Source: Spongospora subterranea f. sp. subterranea
Taxonomy: Eukaryota > Endomyxa: Phytomyxea > Phytomyxea > Plasmodiophorida
Assembly: GCA_049724395.1 (NCBI GenBank)
Contig: JAUGWO010000112.1
Coordinates: 248,001 to 312,000, forward strand
DNA length: 64,000 nucleotides
Direction: 5' to 3'
Below, piece by piece: positions 11,529-23,978 of the stretch (position 1 is its first letter; each line of letters begins with the position of its first letter). The translations under genes and the position numbers were made by a program. The notes beneath the pieces are model-generated. The model had not been told where the DNA came from. It saw nothing but the letters and a program-made list of their open reading frames with translations, and ran no database searches.

Positions 11529-11870
11529 ATGTCTGCTGTTTATACGCCTAATGTGATATTTGAAGATATTCGTTGTCGGCATGGTTCATGTCGAATTTCT
11601 CTGCCAATGTTGTTCAAATCGCTGATTGAGCAACGTAGTCTCAAATCAACACTGACCGCGGAAAAACTGTTTGTTCTTCTTGAGCACCTTCGGAGAAGGA
11701 ATAATCCATCTCTTACCGCAAATTGCATAAACTTGCGGCCAACATGGCCTAATTACATGTTTCAAGTAATCTACATTGTAATCAATCATGAGAAAGAGAT
11801 TGCTGATAATGCATCGTTTACCTACAAACGCTGTGTTTCAATTCGAATATTGCAGCACCTTGAGAACTGA
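11529..11870 (+). CDS. Unknown small protein
   Basis: An open frame of about 113 residues starting MSAVYTPNVIFEDI and ending RILQHLEN. It has a helical, Leu/Arg-rich middle (TAEKLFVLLEHLRRR). A GT..AG pair at about 11766-11798 could be a very short in-frame intron. No homologue is recognised and there is no nearby partner, so it may be spurious. Confidence 0.35.
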   Translation: MSAVYTPNVIFEDIRCRHGSCRISLPMLFKSLIEQRSLKSTLTAEKLFVLLEHLRRRNNPSLTANCINLRPTWPNYMFQVIYIVINHEKEIADNASFTYKRCVSIRILQHLEN

Positions 11871-12424
11871 CTTCAGAAAAGTGTATTACATTCGCAACAG
11901 TTTTCAAGCCGCTTTTCTCGCTGTCAATCCTGTTTTCTCAATGTGGGTTCCTATTTTCAACATGGCATCCCTCGGTAAGGATGTGGACGTGGGTAAGACT
12001 GCTGATGAGTTGAGTGATTGAATGCCAAGTTATTTCGGCAGGTGCTTGTATAAGTGCCAAACTTACTCGAACAAACAATGCAGAAGTATTTACAAAAAAC
12101 TGTACTTGAGCACTAACCTAGATCTATAACGAGGCGATTTGATTGAGAACGTTACCCGTTGCAAAAACATTTCGAGTTGTAAACCAGCGACGTCAAGCAA
12201 TTTCGTTCAATAACTGTAGATGTTTTTTTACGATAAAACGTGAGATCCTATTGAACCGGTGCCAAACTCGACTGTTGTTTAATTGCAAGAGACAACCGCC
12301 ACGAGTCTTTGAATTTTTTATGAAATTTGACTGGTCTTGAACTGGAAAGTGGCAGAAAACGGCACTCAGGCAATATTGAAGGAGCTGGAGACGATTAATA
12401 ATTAATGTCATAGATAATGCTGTA
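11871..12424. other. Intergenic region
   Basis: Probably holds the 3' UTR of AATF/Bfr2 (minus strand, stop at 12425). No coding segment or repeat could be supported. Confidence 0.35.
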
Positions 12425-13708
12425 TTAGGAAGCGAACAGATGAGTGAATAACTGATCAATATCGAATTCGAAATCGGCGATCTCTGAACAAGGAGCCATA
12501 AAGTTGACAAGTTTCTCCTGTACAACATATCGGATTTTCCGCCCTTTACTGGCTTTCCGATCGACAACCTTCTGTACTCGATCACCGACACCCTTCCCTG
12601 CAACCTTGGCAGATGGCAGACCATCTGTTCCTCGCTGACTGATTACCTCATTCAACAAGGAATGGTAAAAACTTGTATCATCGTACATTTCCGGTTGTTG
12701 ATCATACCCTAAGGTCGTGAGACTTTCGCGATTGTGAAGTGCTCTTGCCCTTAACGGCTCCATATCCGACAACGATGATCGGACCTGCGACATTGCGCTC
12801 TGATTCAGTGCCTTGAATTTCTTATTGGACAGAGAGCGTCCACCGTTCATGATCTGTGTTCGCCCGCTCCAGTATTCAATGATCGACTCCCGCTGCGACA
12901 AAGTCGATTGGTATCGCTCATCAATTGAGGTCCAGATTGCATCGAGATCAAGACACTTCCGCTTGTTTGGCAAAGACCCCAAAACTGAATCGAAATTCCC
13001 AGACGCAGAGAGAGCACGACGTTCAGTCGCGAGAACGCTCGAGAGAAGTTGTTGAATATTAACTGAGACATTCGAGTAAACGGTGGCGATTTCCGGGGAT
13101 GACTCCTTGACGATTTCGTATCCAAATCCGTAAGGTAAACGAGCAGCAAGTTGCAACGAGCGCTGTAGAGATATTCGAAGATCAAGGGCATTATCGCAAA
13201 GCTTCTTCTGATTCCGAACTCGCGTCGCTTGATCAGTCTGATCCTGACGTGAAACTGTTGATCCCATGATGAACATCTGATCCTCTTGTTCCAACGCCTC
13301 TAGCGTCTTCATCACACCACCGTTACTTAAGGATAAACTGGCTGGTGAAACTTCATCATCGGGACTGGATTCTTGACCACAGCTCGACTCATCGTCAGCA
13401 CTCTCGTCATCATCATCACATTGCTCAACAATATCATCTTCCTCACTATCATCAGTACCACTTTCATTCTCAGATTCAGAATCACTTTCTAGACCCAAAT
13501 CTTTTCTGGAGATTTGCTCTAATGCAGAATCCTCTTTACGGGAATCAACTTGTCTGGCTCGGCGACTTCGCCTGATTTCCATTGTTGACGGGCCGGATTG
13601 CCTACCGAGATCATCATCATCGACGCGAACAGAGTCAAAATGGTCTTCTGGATCAATATCCCCTAAATATCGCTGTGGTATTCCTTTCCCATTGCTGACG
13701 ATGGCCAT
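12425..13708 (-). CDS. AATF: AATF/Bfr2 (TRAUB-domain) SSU-processome protein
   Basis: Single exon, 427 residues. It opens MAIVSNGKGIPQRYLG, has a long acidic, Ser-rich segment (about residues 70-130), then the AATF helical domain (LRISLQRSLQLAARLPYGF onward) and a C-terminal TRAUB domain with DRKASKGRKIRYVVQEKLVN, the best-conserved block of this family. Bfr2/AATF works in early 18S rRNA maturation in the nucleolus; in animals it also has the names Che-1 and traube. The ATG at 13708 is preferred over the upstream non-ATG extension. It is divergent from bystin, another 40S-assembly gene, with only 123 bp between start codons. Confidence 0.92.
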   Translation of the reverse strand: MAIVSNGKGIPQRYLGDIDPEDHFDSVRVDDDDLGRQSGPSTMEIRRSRRARQVDSRKEDSALEQISRKDLGLESDSESENESGTDDSEEDDIVEQCDDDDESADDESSCGQESSPDDEVSPASLSLSNGGVMKTLEALEQEDQMFIMGSTVSRQDQTDQATRVRNQKKLCDNALDLRISLQRSLQLAARLPYGFGYEIVKESSPEIATVYSNVSVNIQQLLSSVLATERRALSASGNFDSVLGSLPNKRKCLDLDAIWTSIDERYQSTLSQRESIIEYWSGRTQIMNGGRSLSNKKFKALNQSAMSQVRSSLSDMEPLRARALHNRESLTTLGYDQQPEMYDDTSFYHSLLNEVISQRGTDGLPSAKVAGKGVGDRVQKVVDRKASKGRKIRYVVQEKLVNFMAPCSEIADFEFDIDQLFTHLFAS

Positions 13709-13831
13709 TGCGAATCGTTGGCCCAACCATCTCCTGGACTTTTATTCCACTTGCGGTTTTTGGTCATCGATCCCGGCAACTCCGTGACGGACTCCGAACC
13801 CAACGGAAAACCAGTCTTGAAGAAAACGATC
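13709..13831. promoter_or_regulatory. Shared 123-bp promoter between AATF/Bfr2 and bystin
   Basis: The two start codons face away from each other across this interval, so it must hold both promoters or the 5' UTRs must overlap. Because both products act in small-subunit assembly, co-regulation is likely. No known box was identified with confidence. Confidence 0.6.
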
Positions 13832-15433
13832 ATGGGGAAAGTTAGCAAACCTCGAAAATCAGTGGGCGCTCCCAAAACCTCTCGCCAACCGCTCGCGATT
13901 CAAATTGAAGATAACGATTTGAGAAAATATGGAAATCTTTCCACCAAATCGTTGCATTCTATCCCTTTGGACAATCGTCAAAAGGTCGGTTAATCCCACG
14001 CTAATTTCTAAAATCCGTCATGAATTATTGTTTGCCATCGCAGCTGAGCACAATCAACGAAGATGACGAAGAAAACGAAGACGTTGTCCCATCAAAATTG
14101 ACTGCCAAGATTTTGCGTCAGGCTCAACAACAAAAGATTGAGATTGAGGGAGAAGACGATGAGGATATGGGAATTCAGAAACCAGACCGTCAGCCGTTCT
14201 CGTTTGATGATGTTGAATACGACGTGGAAGAGATGGAAGGTAACTAGCAGACTTTACGAGTATGATGCGAATGTTGAGTTCGGTGGTAGACGATGGCGCA
14301 TACAATGACGCCGATTTATCGGTAGAAATGTCGGCTGAAGATGAGGCCATGTTGAACATGTACATGTCTGGAGCCGCTCCTGTACGTCGTACGTTGGCTG
14401 ATATGATCATGGAGAAGATTAAGGAGAAGGAGGAGAATCAAGCCATGCAAATTGCTCAAGTTCAAATTCCTGAGAAAGTTGTCCACGTTTACTCCCAGGT
14501 TGGCGTCCTCTTGTCCCGTTATCGATCAGGTTGTTGCAAAAATCAGGTCGCGATTATTTTGTCAGTTCTAACAAATCTCGCTAGGAAAGCTTCCGAAAGC
14601 GATCAAGGTCGTCCCATCGTTGAAGAACTGGGAAGAGATCATGCACTTAACGAAACCGACGGAATGGACATCGGCCGCGTTAGCCGCGATCACCAGATTA
14701 TTTGCGTCAAACTTCAATTCCCGTATGGCACAGCGCTTTTACAACCTCGTCCTTCTACCGAGAATAAGGGCCGATATCGAATCCCACAAGAAGCTCAACT
14801 TCCATTTGTACATGGCGATGAGGAAAGCGATATTCAAGCCGGCTGCGTTCTTCAAAGGTATTTTATTGCCATTAGCTGAAGACGCATGTACGGCCAGAGA
14901 AGCAGTTATCGTTTGCTCGATCCTGACTCGTATCTCAATCCCGATGATGCACTCTGGTGCCGCCCTGGTCAAGCTGGCCCAGATGCCTTACTCAGGTCCC
15001 GTCTCCATGTTTATGAAGACCTTACTCAACAAGAAGTATTCCCTTCCTTATCAGGTCCATATCAGTTCAGGCAAACGTGATTGGCCCATTAACCTATCCA
15101 TTTTCATTAGGTCATCTCTGCTATGGTCAAGTATTTTGATGGATTCATATCTGATGATAGAGTTCTGCCCGTAATCTGGCACCAGACATTCCTGGTTTTC
15201 GCTCAGCGTTATAAGAACGTGATTATCGCGTCAGTTGCCAAATTCTAGGTCTGATTTTAACTGTTGCTGAAACCATTTTCAGGGAGCACAAGGAGAAATT
15301 GAAAAGCGTTATGCGTGTTCATGAACATCATCAGATTACTCCTGAGATCCGTCGTGAACTGTTCACAGTTTCCACTGCACAACCTGTATTAGATCAACGC
15401 GCAATGTCGGCAGCTTTGAACTTTAACCAATAA
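13832..15433 (+). CDS. BYSL: Bystin/Enp1, 40S ribosome assembly factor
   Basis: Six exons join in frame (introns about 13985-14043, 14240-14289, 14530-14584, 15055-15110, 15230-15282). The N-terminus is basic ([10 protein letters not shown]), followed by an acidic region. The conserved bystin domain includes [71 protein letters not shown] and [15 protein letters not shown]. It ends ALNFNQ, and the stop overlaps an AATAAA. About 430 residues, typical for the family. Enp1/bystin binds pre-40S particles from nucleolus to cytoplasm with Ltv1 and Rio kinases. No odd features were noted. Confidence 0.95.
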
Positions 15434-15434
15434 A
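15429..15434 (+). terminator. Poly(A) signal overlapping bystin stop
   Basis: AATAAA spans the last codon and the TAA stop (CCAATAAAAG). The same arrangement occurs at UTP10 and CEP290. Confidence 0.55.
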
Positions 15435-15538
15435 AGCCATTGTAATATATATCATGTTTGAGCAAACTAAAAAACATTCGCAACATTTAAGAAGACCTTA
15501 AGAGCGCTCTGTACTGTGGAGTGAACTACATTCCCCTT

Positions 15539-16379
15539 TCAGGAAAGGAAATATAGTAAAGACATTCGTCTGATAACCAGATGATGGTCAGAAAGATCTG
15601 ACAGGACCTGTTGAACTACAGTAGGAATATTTTCCTGCATTGTATCAAAGGGTTCACAAATGGCGTCAGTTGTGAACAAAATCAGCCAATCAATTAAACG
15701 GTCCAGTTGTCGAGACTCTGGGTTGTGCGACCAATGTCCATAATACTGGCCACTTCGAATTTGGTGGATATTATCCAGAAGCGCTGTGGTACTCTGTAAG
15801 TTACGATCGCAGTAGAATTTCAACGTTGATCGTGAATATCAATGCGATTGGCGGTGATTAGAAATTTCACAGGATATATGTGGTCGTTGACCATATCAAT
15901 GAACCTGCAGGTCCGAGCCAATTGCACATGGTTTATGTGAAAACCGCCTGATATTGGAGACTACATTCTGAGTGTAGTTTTTTCAACGACTTACGAATAC
16001 ATTTTCATAATACTGCTTCTGCTTGATCCAGTTTGTGAACGTTCTGGCGTTGATCACGAAATTTGAGTAGGTGAGCACTATGCCCAAGTTTCACAGAAAT
16101 GTATGGAGGTAGGAAAGTATTGCTTTGGACAGTTTTTCCCAAGTCATGGTTCGATAGAGGTCGATCGTGTTTTTGCCAGAATGACCAACCAGTTTTACCG
16201 CATGCAAAACATATTTCATGAGTTGTCGAAGCAGCTTGCCGCTGCCGTGCATGGATGACTATTTCACGCCTAATGGACGAGCTCTTCTCCAGCACCGGAA
16301 ACATCTGACGGCGGACCATGCGCCCGATTTTCTCAACATTGGCTTGGCTTTGACGACGCTTTCTTGAGCGTCCACCCAT
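15539..16379 (-). CDS. Unknown basic protein with a Cys pair
   Basis: The ATG at 16379 gives MGGRSRKRRQSQANVEKIG, then helical MVRRQMFPVLEKSSSIRRE and a CFACGK pair. A second open segment at 15539-15823 (FYCDRNLQSTTALLDNI to LLYFLS) may be a later exon of the same gene; the connecting intron was not resolved. The N-terminal helix plus zinc-type Cys pair loosely recalls RNA-processing zinc-ribbon proteins, but this is not an identification. The 3' end lies about 105 bp from the convergent bystin stop. Confidence 0.35.
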
Positions 16380-17026
16380 CGTTGGTTAAACTGGAGTAGC
16401 GGGGAATGCCAATCGCGGACTTCGGATTTTTCACTCAAGTCATTTGTTTTGTCTCAATTTGCTGATTGTGATTCGCAAAACCGTTGAAGGGATTTATTAC
16501 GGGGATTAAGACCATTTTCAACTTAAGGGCTTTTTCTATTAGTCTTTACTCCTTACCTTGCTTTTAAAAATATTCAGATGTTTTTGTTGACCATTCATTT
16601 TGTGATGTGTTCGGTAATGTTTCCGTGTTTTCTCTGGATTAATCAATTAAATTAGTGGGAATCAATCAGTGTAATTATCCTATAAGTTTCATCCTTCATT
16701 GTTTTATCCCTCTCCCGAAGCGACATGCTAGCCTTCAAGTATTCTTCAAGGAATATTCTCATGGACTCTGCTGTTTTCAGAAACCTGCACGACCTTGGCA
16801 TTTCGTGTTCCCATTTCAAGTCAAGCAAATCCTCCGATATGCCGCAGTCGGACAATCGGCAGTCCGGCGAGTAACACGGCACACGGAGGCCGCTAACGCG
16901 CATTTGTGCCATTATATACAGTGTTGACGCAATCAGTGGGGTATTAACAAGAGACTGGGGGACTACTCGTTATCATTCGTCCTTTATCACCGCCCGGAAT
17001 TAGTAGTCGCTTCGTTGGATCCAATT
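16380..17026. other. Divergent region upstream of pyruvate kinase
   Basis: Contains an open minus-strand frame at about 16652-16912 (helical stretch KTAESMRIFLEEYLKASM) with no recognised family. The 100 bp before 17027 should hold the pyruvate kinase promoter. Confidence 0.3.
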
Positions 17027-19233
17027 ATGACAATGTCGACTCGTGGGACCCGCCCAACAACTACAACCAACAAAATGGGCAAGGTTCCCTCCTATAATGA
17101 GATGTCGCGTTTCCTGAGACGAGATTTGCCCAACCGGGTCGATGTCACTGCTCCTTTAGCTAACCGTAAGACCAAGATTATTTGCACAATTGGACCATCA
17201 TGTCAGTCTGTTGACTTGGTCTCGCAACTGGTATACTTCCGATTAATCATTATAAGTTCAGCAAGATCCCTTACAGCTCTTTTCATTGCAGTTAAAAGCG
17301 GGAATGAATGTTGCCCGCTTGAATTTCTCTCATGGTAGTTATAAATATCATGCTGAAACCATCAAGAACGTTAGAGAGGCGGCGGCGGCCACCGGAATCC
17401 CAGTTGCCATTATGCTGGATACAAAGGGGCCAGAAATTCGGACTTTGAAACTGAAGGGTGGTAAACCATTTATGCTTAATGAGGGAAAAGAGCTGCGAAT
17501 TTTCTGTACAAGTGATCGAGAATACGAAGGAGACGCTGCCAAAATTGGCATCGATTATTTGAATCTTCCTAAGGTCAAAGCGCCGTAATCAGAGATTGTT
17601 GATTATTTACTGTTCACAGGCCGTCAAAATTGGCACTATTATTCGAATTGCGGATGGTCTTATCAATTTGAAAGTGATCGATGTCCAGTCTGATGAGGTC
17701 ACCACGATTGTGCAAAACACCGCCGAAATGGGCGAAAACAAGGGTGGGTTTCCGTAATACTATTCGCATATTGGACTTATATGTATTGCAACCACAGGGG
17801 TGAATCTCCCTGGGTGTAATGTCGATTTACCTTCCCTTTCGGAAAAGGACATCGCAGATCTCAAGTTCGGAGTTGAACAAGGAGTCGACTTCATAGCGGC
17901 GTCCTTTGCCCGCTCAGGTTGGAGCTTAGCTGCTGAGCCATTCTTATTGCGAAAATGTTGAACTTGAGCAGGACAGGGTGTTGATGATATTCGAGATGTG
18001 CTAGGGCCAAAAGGATCGCACATCAAGATTATCTCCAAAATCGAATCAGAACAAGGTCTCAACAATTTTGAAGAGATTTTGGCCAAATCTGATGGAATCA
18101 TGGTTAAACAAATTCGAAGGGTTTCAGCAACGTTCTCATCAATTGCATATATTGTAGGTTGCCCGTGGTGATATGGGCGTGGAAATTCCGATCCAGAAGG
18201 TGTTTACAATACTCGAAAACCATTGGTTCGAAATATGATATATATTTCAGGTGTGTATGGCCCAAAAACGGATGATTCGGGGATGCAACGCCGTAGGGAA
18301 ACCGGTCGTGACTGCAACCCAGGTTTGACATTGTTATCTTTATGGGAATCAAAAATATTATACCTTAGAATTGTCATTATAATAGATGCTGGAGTCAATG
18401 ATCGTTAATCCAAGACCAACACGCGCTGAAGCAACCGATGTGGCCAATGCCGTTTTCGATGGATCTGACTGCGTGATGCTTTCTGGGGAGACGGCAAAGG
18501 GTGCGGTGATGATTGTGAAACTGTGGAGGCTACGGTTTCTTACTTTTGTTCAGGAAGCTTTCCTGTTGAGGCGGTCAGCGTAATGGCCAAGATCTGCGCC
18601 ACTGCCGAAAACTTGCTATAGACCATGAAAATGTTTTCGACAATATACTTACACAGACCGCAAAACCTTTGTCCCGAGCTGAGGTGAATCTGTTTAAATC
18701 TTATTTGATATAAAAGTCATGATTTGCTAGGCTATTGCTTCTTCAGCAGTGAAGATTGATATTAATCTAGATGCAGCATTAATCATCGTACTGACTGAAA
18801 GGTTCGCACAAATCATGCTGCAACTGCAAATGTGTTTGACATGTATTTTAGCGGCGCATCGGCAAGATTTGTTGCCAAGTACAGGCCGTCCATTCCCGTC
18901 ATTAGCGTCACAGCCGACCCGTATATGTGCTGACTTCAGATTTTTGCTTTATTTCCCATCTTCTTTGTCCTAGGATCGTGTATCGGCAACTGCTAGTAAC
19001 GCGAGCTGTATGGCCGCTGTTGGTCCCATCCGGGAAATCGGATGAAGAAATGATAGAAGACACCATCAAATATGCGGTTTCTCAGAAATGGGCCGCCACA
19101 GATGAATGGATTGTAATAGTCAGCGGTACCCAAGGAATCCAAGGTAGCTTCTCATGAATCCACGCGATTGTGCTAATCGCTAAAATGTACCGCAGGTTCC
19201 GCTCATACGCTCAAGGTCGTCCGTGTTCAGTGA
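17027..19233 (+). CDS. PYK: Pyruvate kinase, with apparent frameshift
   Basis: A multi-exon gene with introns of about 45-60 bp. It carries [58 protein letters not shown], the catalytic-lysine segment [39 protein letters not shown] and [18 protein letters not shown]. It ends [11 protein letters not shown] before the TGA at 19231. It catalyses phosphoenolpyruvate plus ADP to pyruvate plus ATP in the cytosol. At about 18610-18625 the frame changes between ICATAENLL and DHENVFDNI, where family members read through; no intron fits, so one base is missing or two are extra, either a real lesion or an assembly error. The rest is intact, which favours a working gene. Confidence 0.93.
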
Positions 19234-19286
19234 AAAAGTTCCCGCAAAAACTGAAAATTTAAACAATACTTAGTAATTTGGCATAT

Positions 19287-22200
19287 TTATGATTTTTGTT
19301 TCAGACGCTGGGAGGTGTATTGCCATAAGCAAATAGCTGGAAATAGATTTAGAGAGTTGTTGGAAAAAGCACATATAAATAGGGTGTCACCTCCGGATAC
19401 GTGTACATTTAAGCTGCGGATGACTCCCTGCTGTGGGATCTCTACGCAGACGTCAACGGAAGTAAGGAGAGATGCGGGTATTCCTGAAAATCATTGATCA
19501 AGTTGTCAAATCATCCGTTAGCCGGCAATCACCCGTCTTCTCAGTTCCCAATAACAACGCGCATTTCTCTGGAAATTCAAACGCTTCCAGTGAGACACTT
19601 TGTGCAGTTTGTTCAACCCCAACAATCATGTATCTAAATGTTCCATTCAGCATAACGATGGTCATGCATCTCATGGCCACTCACCCTTGCGCCTTCAACC
19701 CATCAATGTAAGTCTGGCAGGTTTTCCTGTGGACACTCTTTTATATCAACCCATTTCTGAGCCGTCACCGACAGAGTTGTGAACCTAACCACAATTTTAC
19801 TTGGGCTGAATCCAGTTGATATTTGATCCACGACTTACTGTGGATCTTCGACAACTCGGCCATCATGGACGACGATCGACTGGATTCCAAAAATTTCGGC
19901 GGTCCGTGCCAATCCGCCAAGATTGGTCGGTTTATGAATCAGCGATGCCAACAATATCAAAGGACTTGCTGATTTCGCACCTTCGCCTCTACAAGCACAT
20001 TTGAAATCGAATCAACACTATCAAGGTCCCAATAAACCTTCGATAAGTTTGCTCGAGAATTAGTCTCTTGCTTGATTCCAGATCAAAATCCTGATAGTAT
20101 TTTTCAAGTGGGATCAACTTTTTTTGATAATCACTGGCAGTATCATCGGGCTTAAACCGTGCTTCTGCCGATGGTGTTTGTCTTGATAATTTCCGTCTAT
20201 AATCGGGATCGAAGCCGTCCTCATGGGACTTGATTTGAGACAGTGCTTCAGATATGGCAGCGGTAACGGCCCCAACCGTAATAACCGGAAACTCCCCATT
20301 CGCAAATGAACAGAACTGCAGTGGATGAAACTCTTGTAATTTTCGCCCGATTCGTTTGTCCAGTTCTATGAAGTCAGGACTGATAGACAAATGCTGTGCC
20401 ATCGTCAGGGCGAACGGCGAAAAGGCATTGCCTTGGACATGTTGGTAGATTTGAACGAGGTAATATTGCGACGCTGCACGAACCAGTCTGAATATGACCA
20501 TGTCAAAACTTTGATGAAAAACGATGTTAGAGAAATGATGTACCCAGCGTTATGGGAGCAACGCAATGCCAATGAATCGACAATAATGGTGAATGAATGG
20601 GCGGGGATAGGTTCAGACAGATTCAAAATAGCGCTGGCAGTAACTACAGCAACGCTCGTCTCTACGGTCGGACGATTAATTGGATGGAAAGGCAAATTCG
20701 ACAGTCTCGGGCAACAATCTGGACACCACATCAACTATTTCGATTATCTTGAGCAAAGCAGTTAGAATCGAACCTTGTTCAAATGATTCGACAGGATGCG
20801 ATATAAGCAATTTAACCATGACCGATTCTGTGGCCTGACGAGCATCTGGAGCTAGCCCTTGATAGAGCAACTCCCAAAGAGATGATCGGAACTCGGCCAC
20901 TCCTTCAAGACTACAGCGATCGGCTAAAAACCCAATTGCCTATGCGAACCTTGAATGAGGATGAAATTCGTCAGGGTAATTGACAACCGAACCTGCATAT
21001 GCAGAAGAAATTGCCGGCCTTCAACGGATGATGAGAATCGGGAATTGGGCAATAACTGGATCTGTCTCAACTCCGATAAATGGCGGCGAATCAACATATC
21101 GACGAAAGTTCGGTCTTGGAATGCGTTGTACATCGCTAATATGGATATCCGGACATGAACGCTCTAAATCGCTATCGTTAGGGAACCAATGCGAGTGAAA
21201 TGATGGTATACCTTCGGATTTTGTTCAGCGAAGTCTTGGCAAATAGAAAGAGATATGATCAAATTACAATACAAAATAGCAATTTTGTTGCATGTCAACC
21301 AGATTGGGCACATGTGATTAACGAGCGCGATCGATAGCGAATACGGCAAAGGACGAGAACAAAGTGATGTGATTACAACCTGCTCATGGTAATCCTGATG
21401 ATCAACTAAAGCTGGTGGGAATATGGCCGACAAGAATCCAGCCGCAACCTGCGCTTGACAACGAGCCGATGCGATAAAGAAGGCGTCGATAGCGCCATGC
21501 GCAAGTTTGGCCATATTCGCCAACGATAATAATGGGAGGATTAACCGGATGACGATGAAGGCATCGGCAAGACTGTCTTCATACGATGATGATAGTAGGT
21601 TCAGGAGTGGATCAAAAACAAGTTCCGCGAACTCTTCAGAGACGGTGGTGCCCAAACCGATGGAGCGAGCTAGACACTTGAAGACCATCGGAGGGGATTC
21701 AGATGACGACATAAGCCATTGAAGGAGTTGAGGAGGGAGCGATGGCGATGAGGCGACGTTGTGCAATGAGTCCAGATAATCGTATAAAGACTGAAGCGTG
21801 GCTGATTCTTGATGAGAACTTATAGCGATGTTGACTTGATCTTGGCAATGGCGAACATGAGCTCGTAGCGAAGAGTTGTCAGGAAATCTTCGAAATAGAT
21901 ACTATCGGCGAGATTAGATTCAATTGAACAAAAAAGCTCGAGACTGAGTTAACCTGAAATAAATGTTTGGCCTGATCATTAGACATTTGTTGAGAGGACA
22001 GGGTTGAGCATAAATCATCACCACGATCATTCATGAATCGGGATACGGCCTTGACGAATCGGGGATCGGATCGTTCGAGAGATACACCAGCTACTAGGGC
22101 TCGTGCACGATATGGGCAGAATTGATGTGAGGAATACGGTCGGGTATGGGCATCACATATACATTGTAGACAGGATATGATGATATCAACATAATCCTCA

Positions 22201-23978
22201 CATGATTCTGTACAGACAGATTTGGCAATGAATAATCAACAATACGGGGAGAGCGGTGAATATCCACGAACCTGATACTAACGGGAGGAGTCGGATAAAG
22301 GGCTGGGGATCGGCTGTTGGAAGAGATTGACCACATAACCAATGACGACAATATTCAGGGATATGCGTTGTGGCCCATTGAGAATCAGCAATATAGAGCG
22401 CGACTTCAGTGGTGAGGGCGGTGAAGAATGCGCCAATTACAACGACAGATAGATTGGCAAAATCTCCATGGCGATTGACGATGTTCAACATGTTCTCGTG
22501 TTCGATTAGTCGAACGCTAGGGATGTACGCTAATGATGCCGATCGGCGGAATTGGCCGACAAGGGCGTTGTTCACCCAGCGATGATCACATTTCTGGGAG
22601 GCAACGAACTCAAGAAATGGGGCAGCGATTGAGGCGTACTGGCCAAGGTCGTGATCAAGATAGACGGCGTTGACCATCTGCTGAAGAAAGAGCTGACAAT
22701 CGTGCTCGATCGCATTGTAAACGTTGGTGATGAAACGCATCACATCCGCTGATATGGCTTCAGCTGTTATCGACCTGCGATCTTTACCACGAACGGATCG
22801 AACCCAGGATTGATTACACGATAACGGCAATAACGTCTTGACGATGAACTGCCGCGCGAGCCCGTTGGGAATCGACTCTAGCGCCATGATCAATTGGAAT
22901 ACGTCGGCTTTGAGGCGAGCGCACGTTAACCCATATGAAAATAAGGCCAATAGCCATGGCGATCTATCAGGGATGTTCATGATCTGACTGATACCGCTCC
23001 AACATTGGAACAGCTCATTGGAATTTTGAGTATCGAACGATTCCCAGATACGAACGTATAAAGACCAGTCATGGGTTGGATCGTGTTCTAACAGATATAA
23101 ACACGATTTACGGTGAGGAGCTTTAGCGGTCGAGAGCTGATCCAGACAGAACTGCAGAATGATGTTGGACCAGGATTGGGTGTCGTTAAGATGTTCGTGG
23201 ATAACGGGAGAGAAGCGAACTAGTATGGGAACGAGCAGTTTAGGGTCAACAGCGTCTTGACGAGATAGAACGGCGGTTAAGGAATTGTAGAGATGAGTGA
23301 TGCAATTGAGACGAGGGCGCCTTAGAGGGCAAAGACCAGGGAGAAGGATACGAGCACAATCGGTATATGATGGACTGGTTAACGCCTTGTCCAAACCCAT
23401 GATGAACATCTCCAGGATGAATTCGTCGTAATTATCGCCATGTTTACCGATATTGACGGATAGGGCGATAGCCGATGGGAGATGGGATTGGGATAGGTTC
23501 AGACAATATTGGCGATATGGGGTGAAGGTGTCAGGGAATAACACAACCATATCGGTACACAGGTTGACGATATGATTGCATATCTCTGGCGAATACTGAC
23601 TAGATAATCGTGGGAAGAGATGATGGGTAAGAAACTGTGGCGCCATCTTCTCATACCGTGATCGGGACAATTCCATGATGGCAAACACGACCCGTAATGT
23701 GGACACCAATAGTGCAGGATCGTCAATGGGCTATCAGAACCAGCGACACCGTTAGTCGAATAATAGTCCATATGTATTTGTGATAACGGGTGATTTACTC
23801 TGGATAATAGATTAGCAACGATCTTTGCCTGATCATCGACGGTGATAACCACAATAATGGTATGGCATACATCTAGGGATACGGGATCGCCAGAACTGCA
23901 TAAACCAGATAGTTTCGGTATGAAAACACTGACAATATCCTGTTCCCTGTTCATCTCTTGATGATCATCCCTGGCCAT
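19287..23978 (-). CDS. TARBP1: tRNA (guanosine-18-2'-O)-methyltransferase, TARBP1/Trm3 type
   Basis: A long minus-strand gene of about ten short introns encoding roughly 1,400 residues, similar to yeast Trm3. Most is alpha-helical repeat (exon 22198-23709 and others), as in the family's N-terminal scaffold. The last exons hold a SpoU/TrmH (SPOUT) methylase: [17 protein letters not shown] (motif 1), then [37 protein letters not shown] (motif 2) and [19 protein letters not shown] (motif 3, SAM knot). It 2'-O-methylates G18 in tRNA D-loops, in the cytoplasm. The ATG at 23978 is chosen ([13 protein letters not shown]). The stop at 19287-19289 lies 53 bp from the convergent pyruvate kinase stop. 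Confidence 0.9.

Noticed and set aside
20470-20560. Apparent frameshift in TARBP1
   Set aside because: A 56-bp GT-AG intron with a CTAAC branch-like motif joins the two frames exactly, so no lesion is needed.
20391-20765. Plus-strand 124-codon open frame inside TARBP1
   Set aside because: Antisense shadow of exons of the methyltransferase gene; no independent support.
22790-22815. tRNA T-loop-like GGTTCGATCC (minus strand)
   Set aside because: Lies within a TARBP1 coding exon and no cloverleaf stems can be drawn around it.
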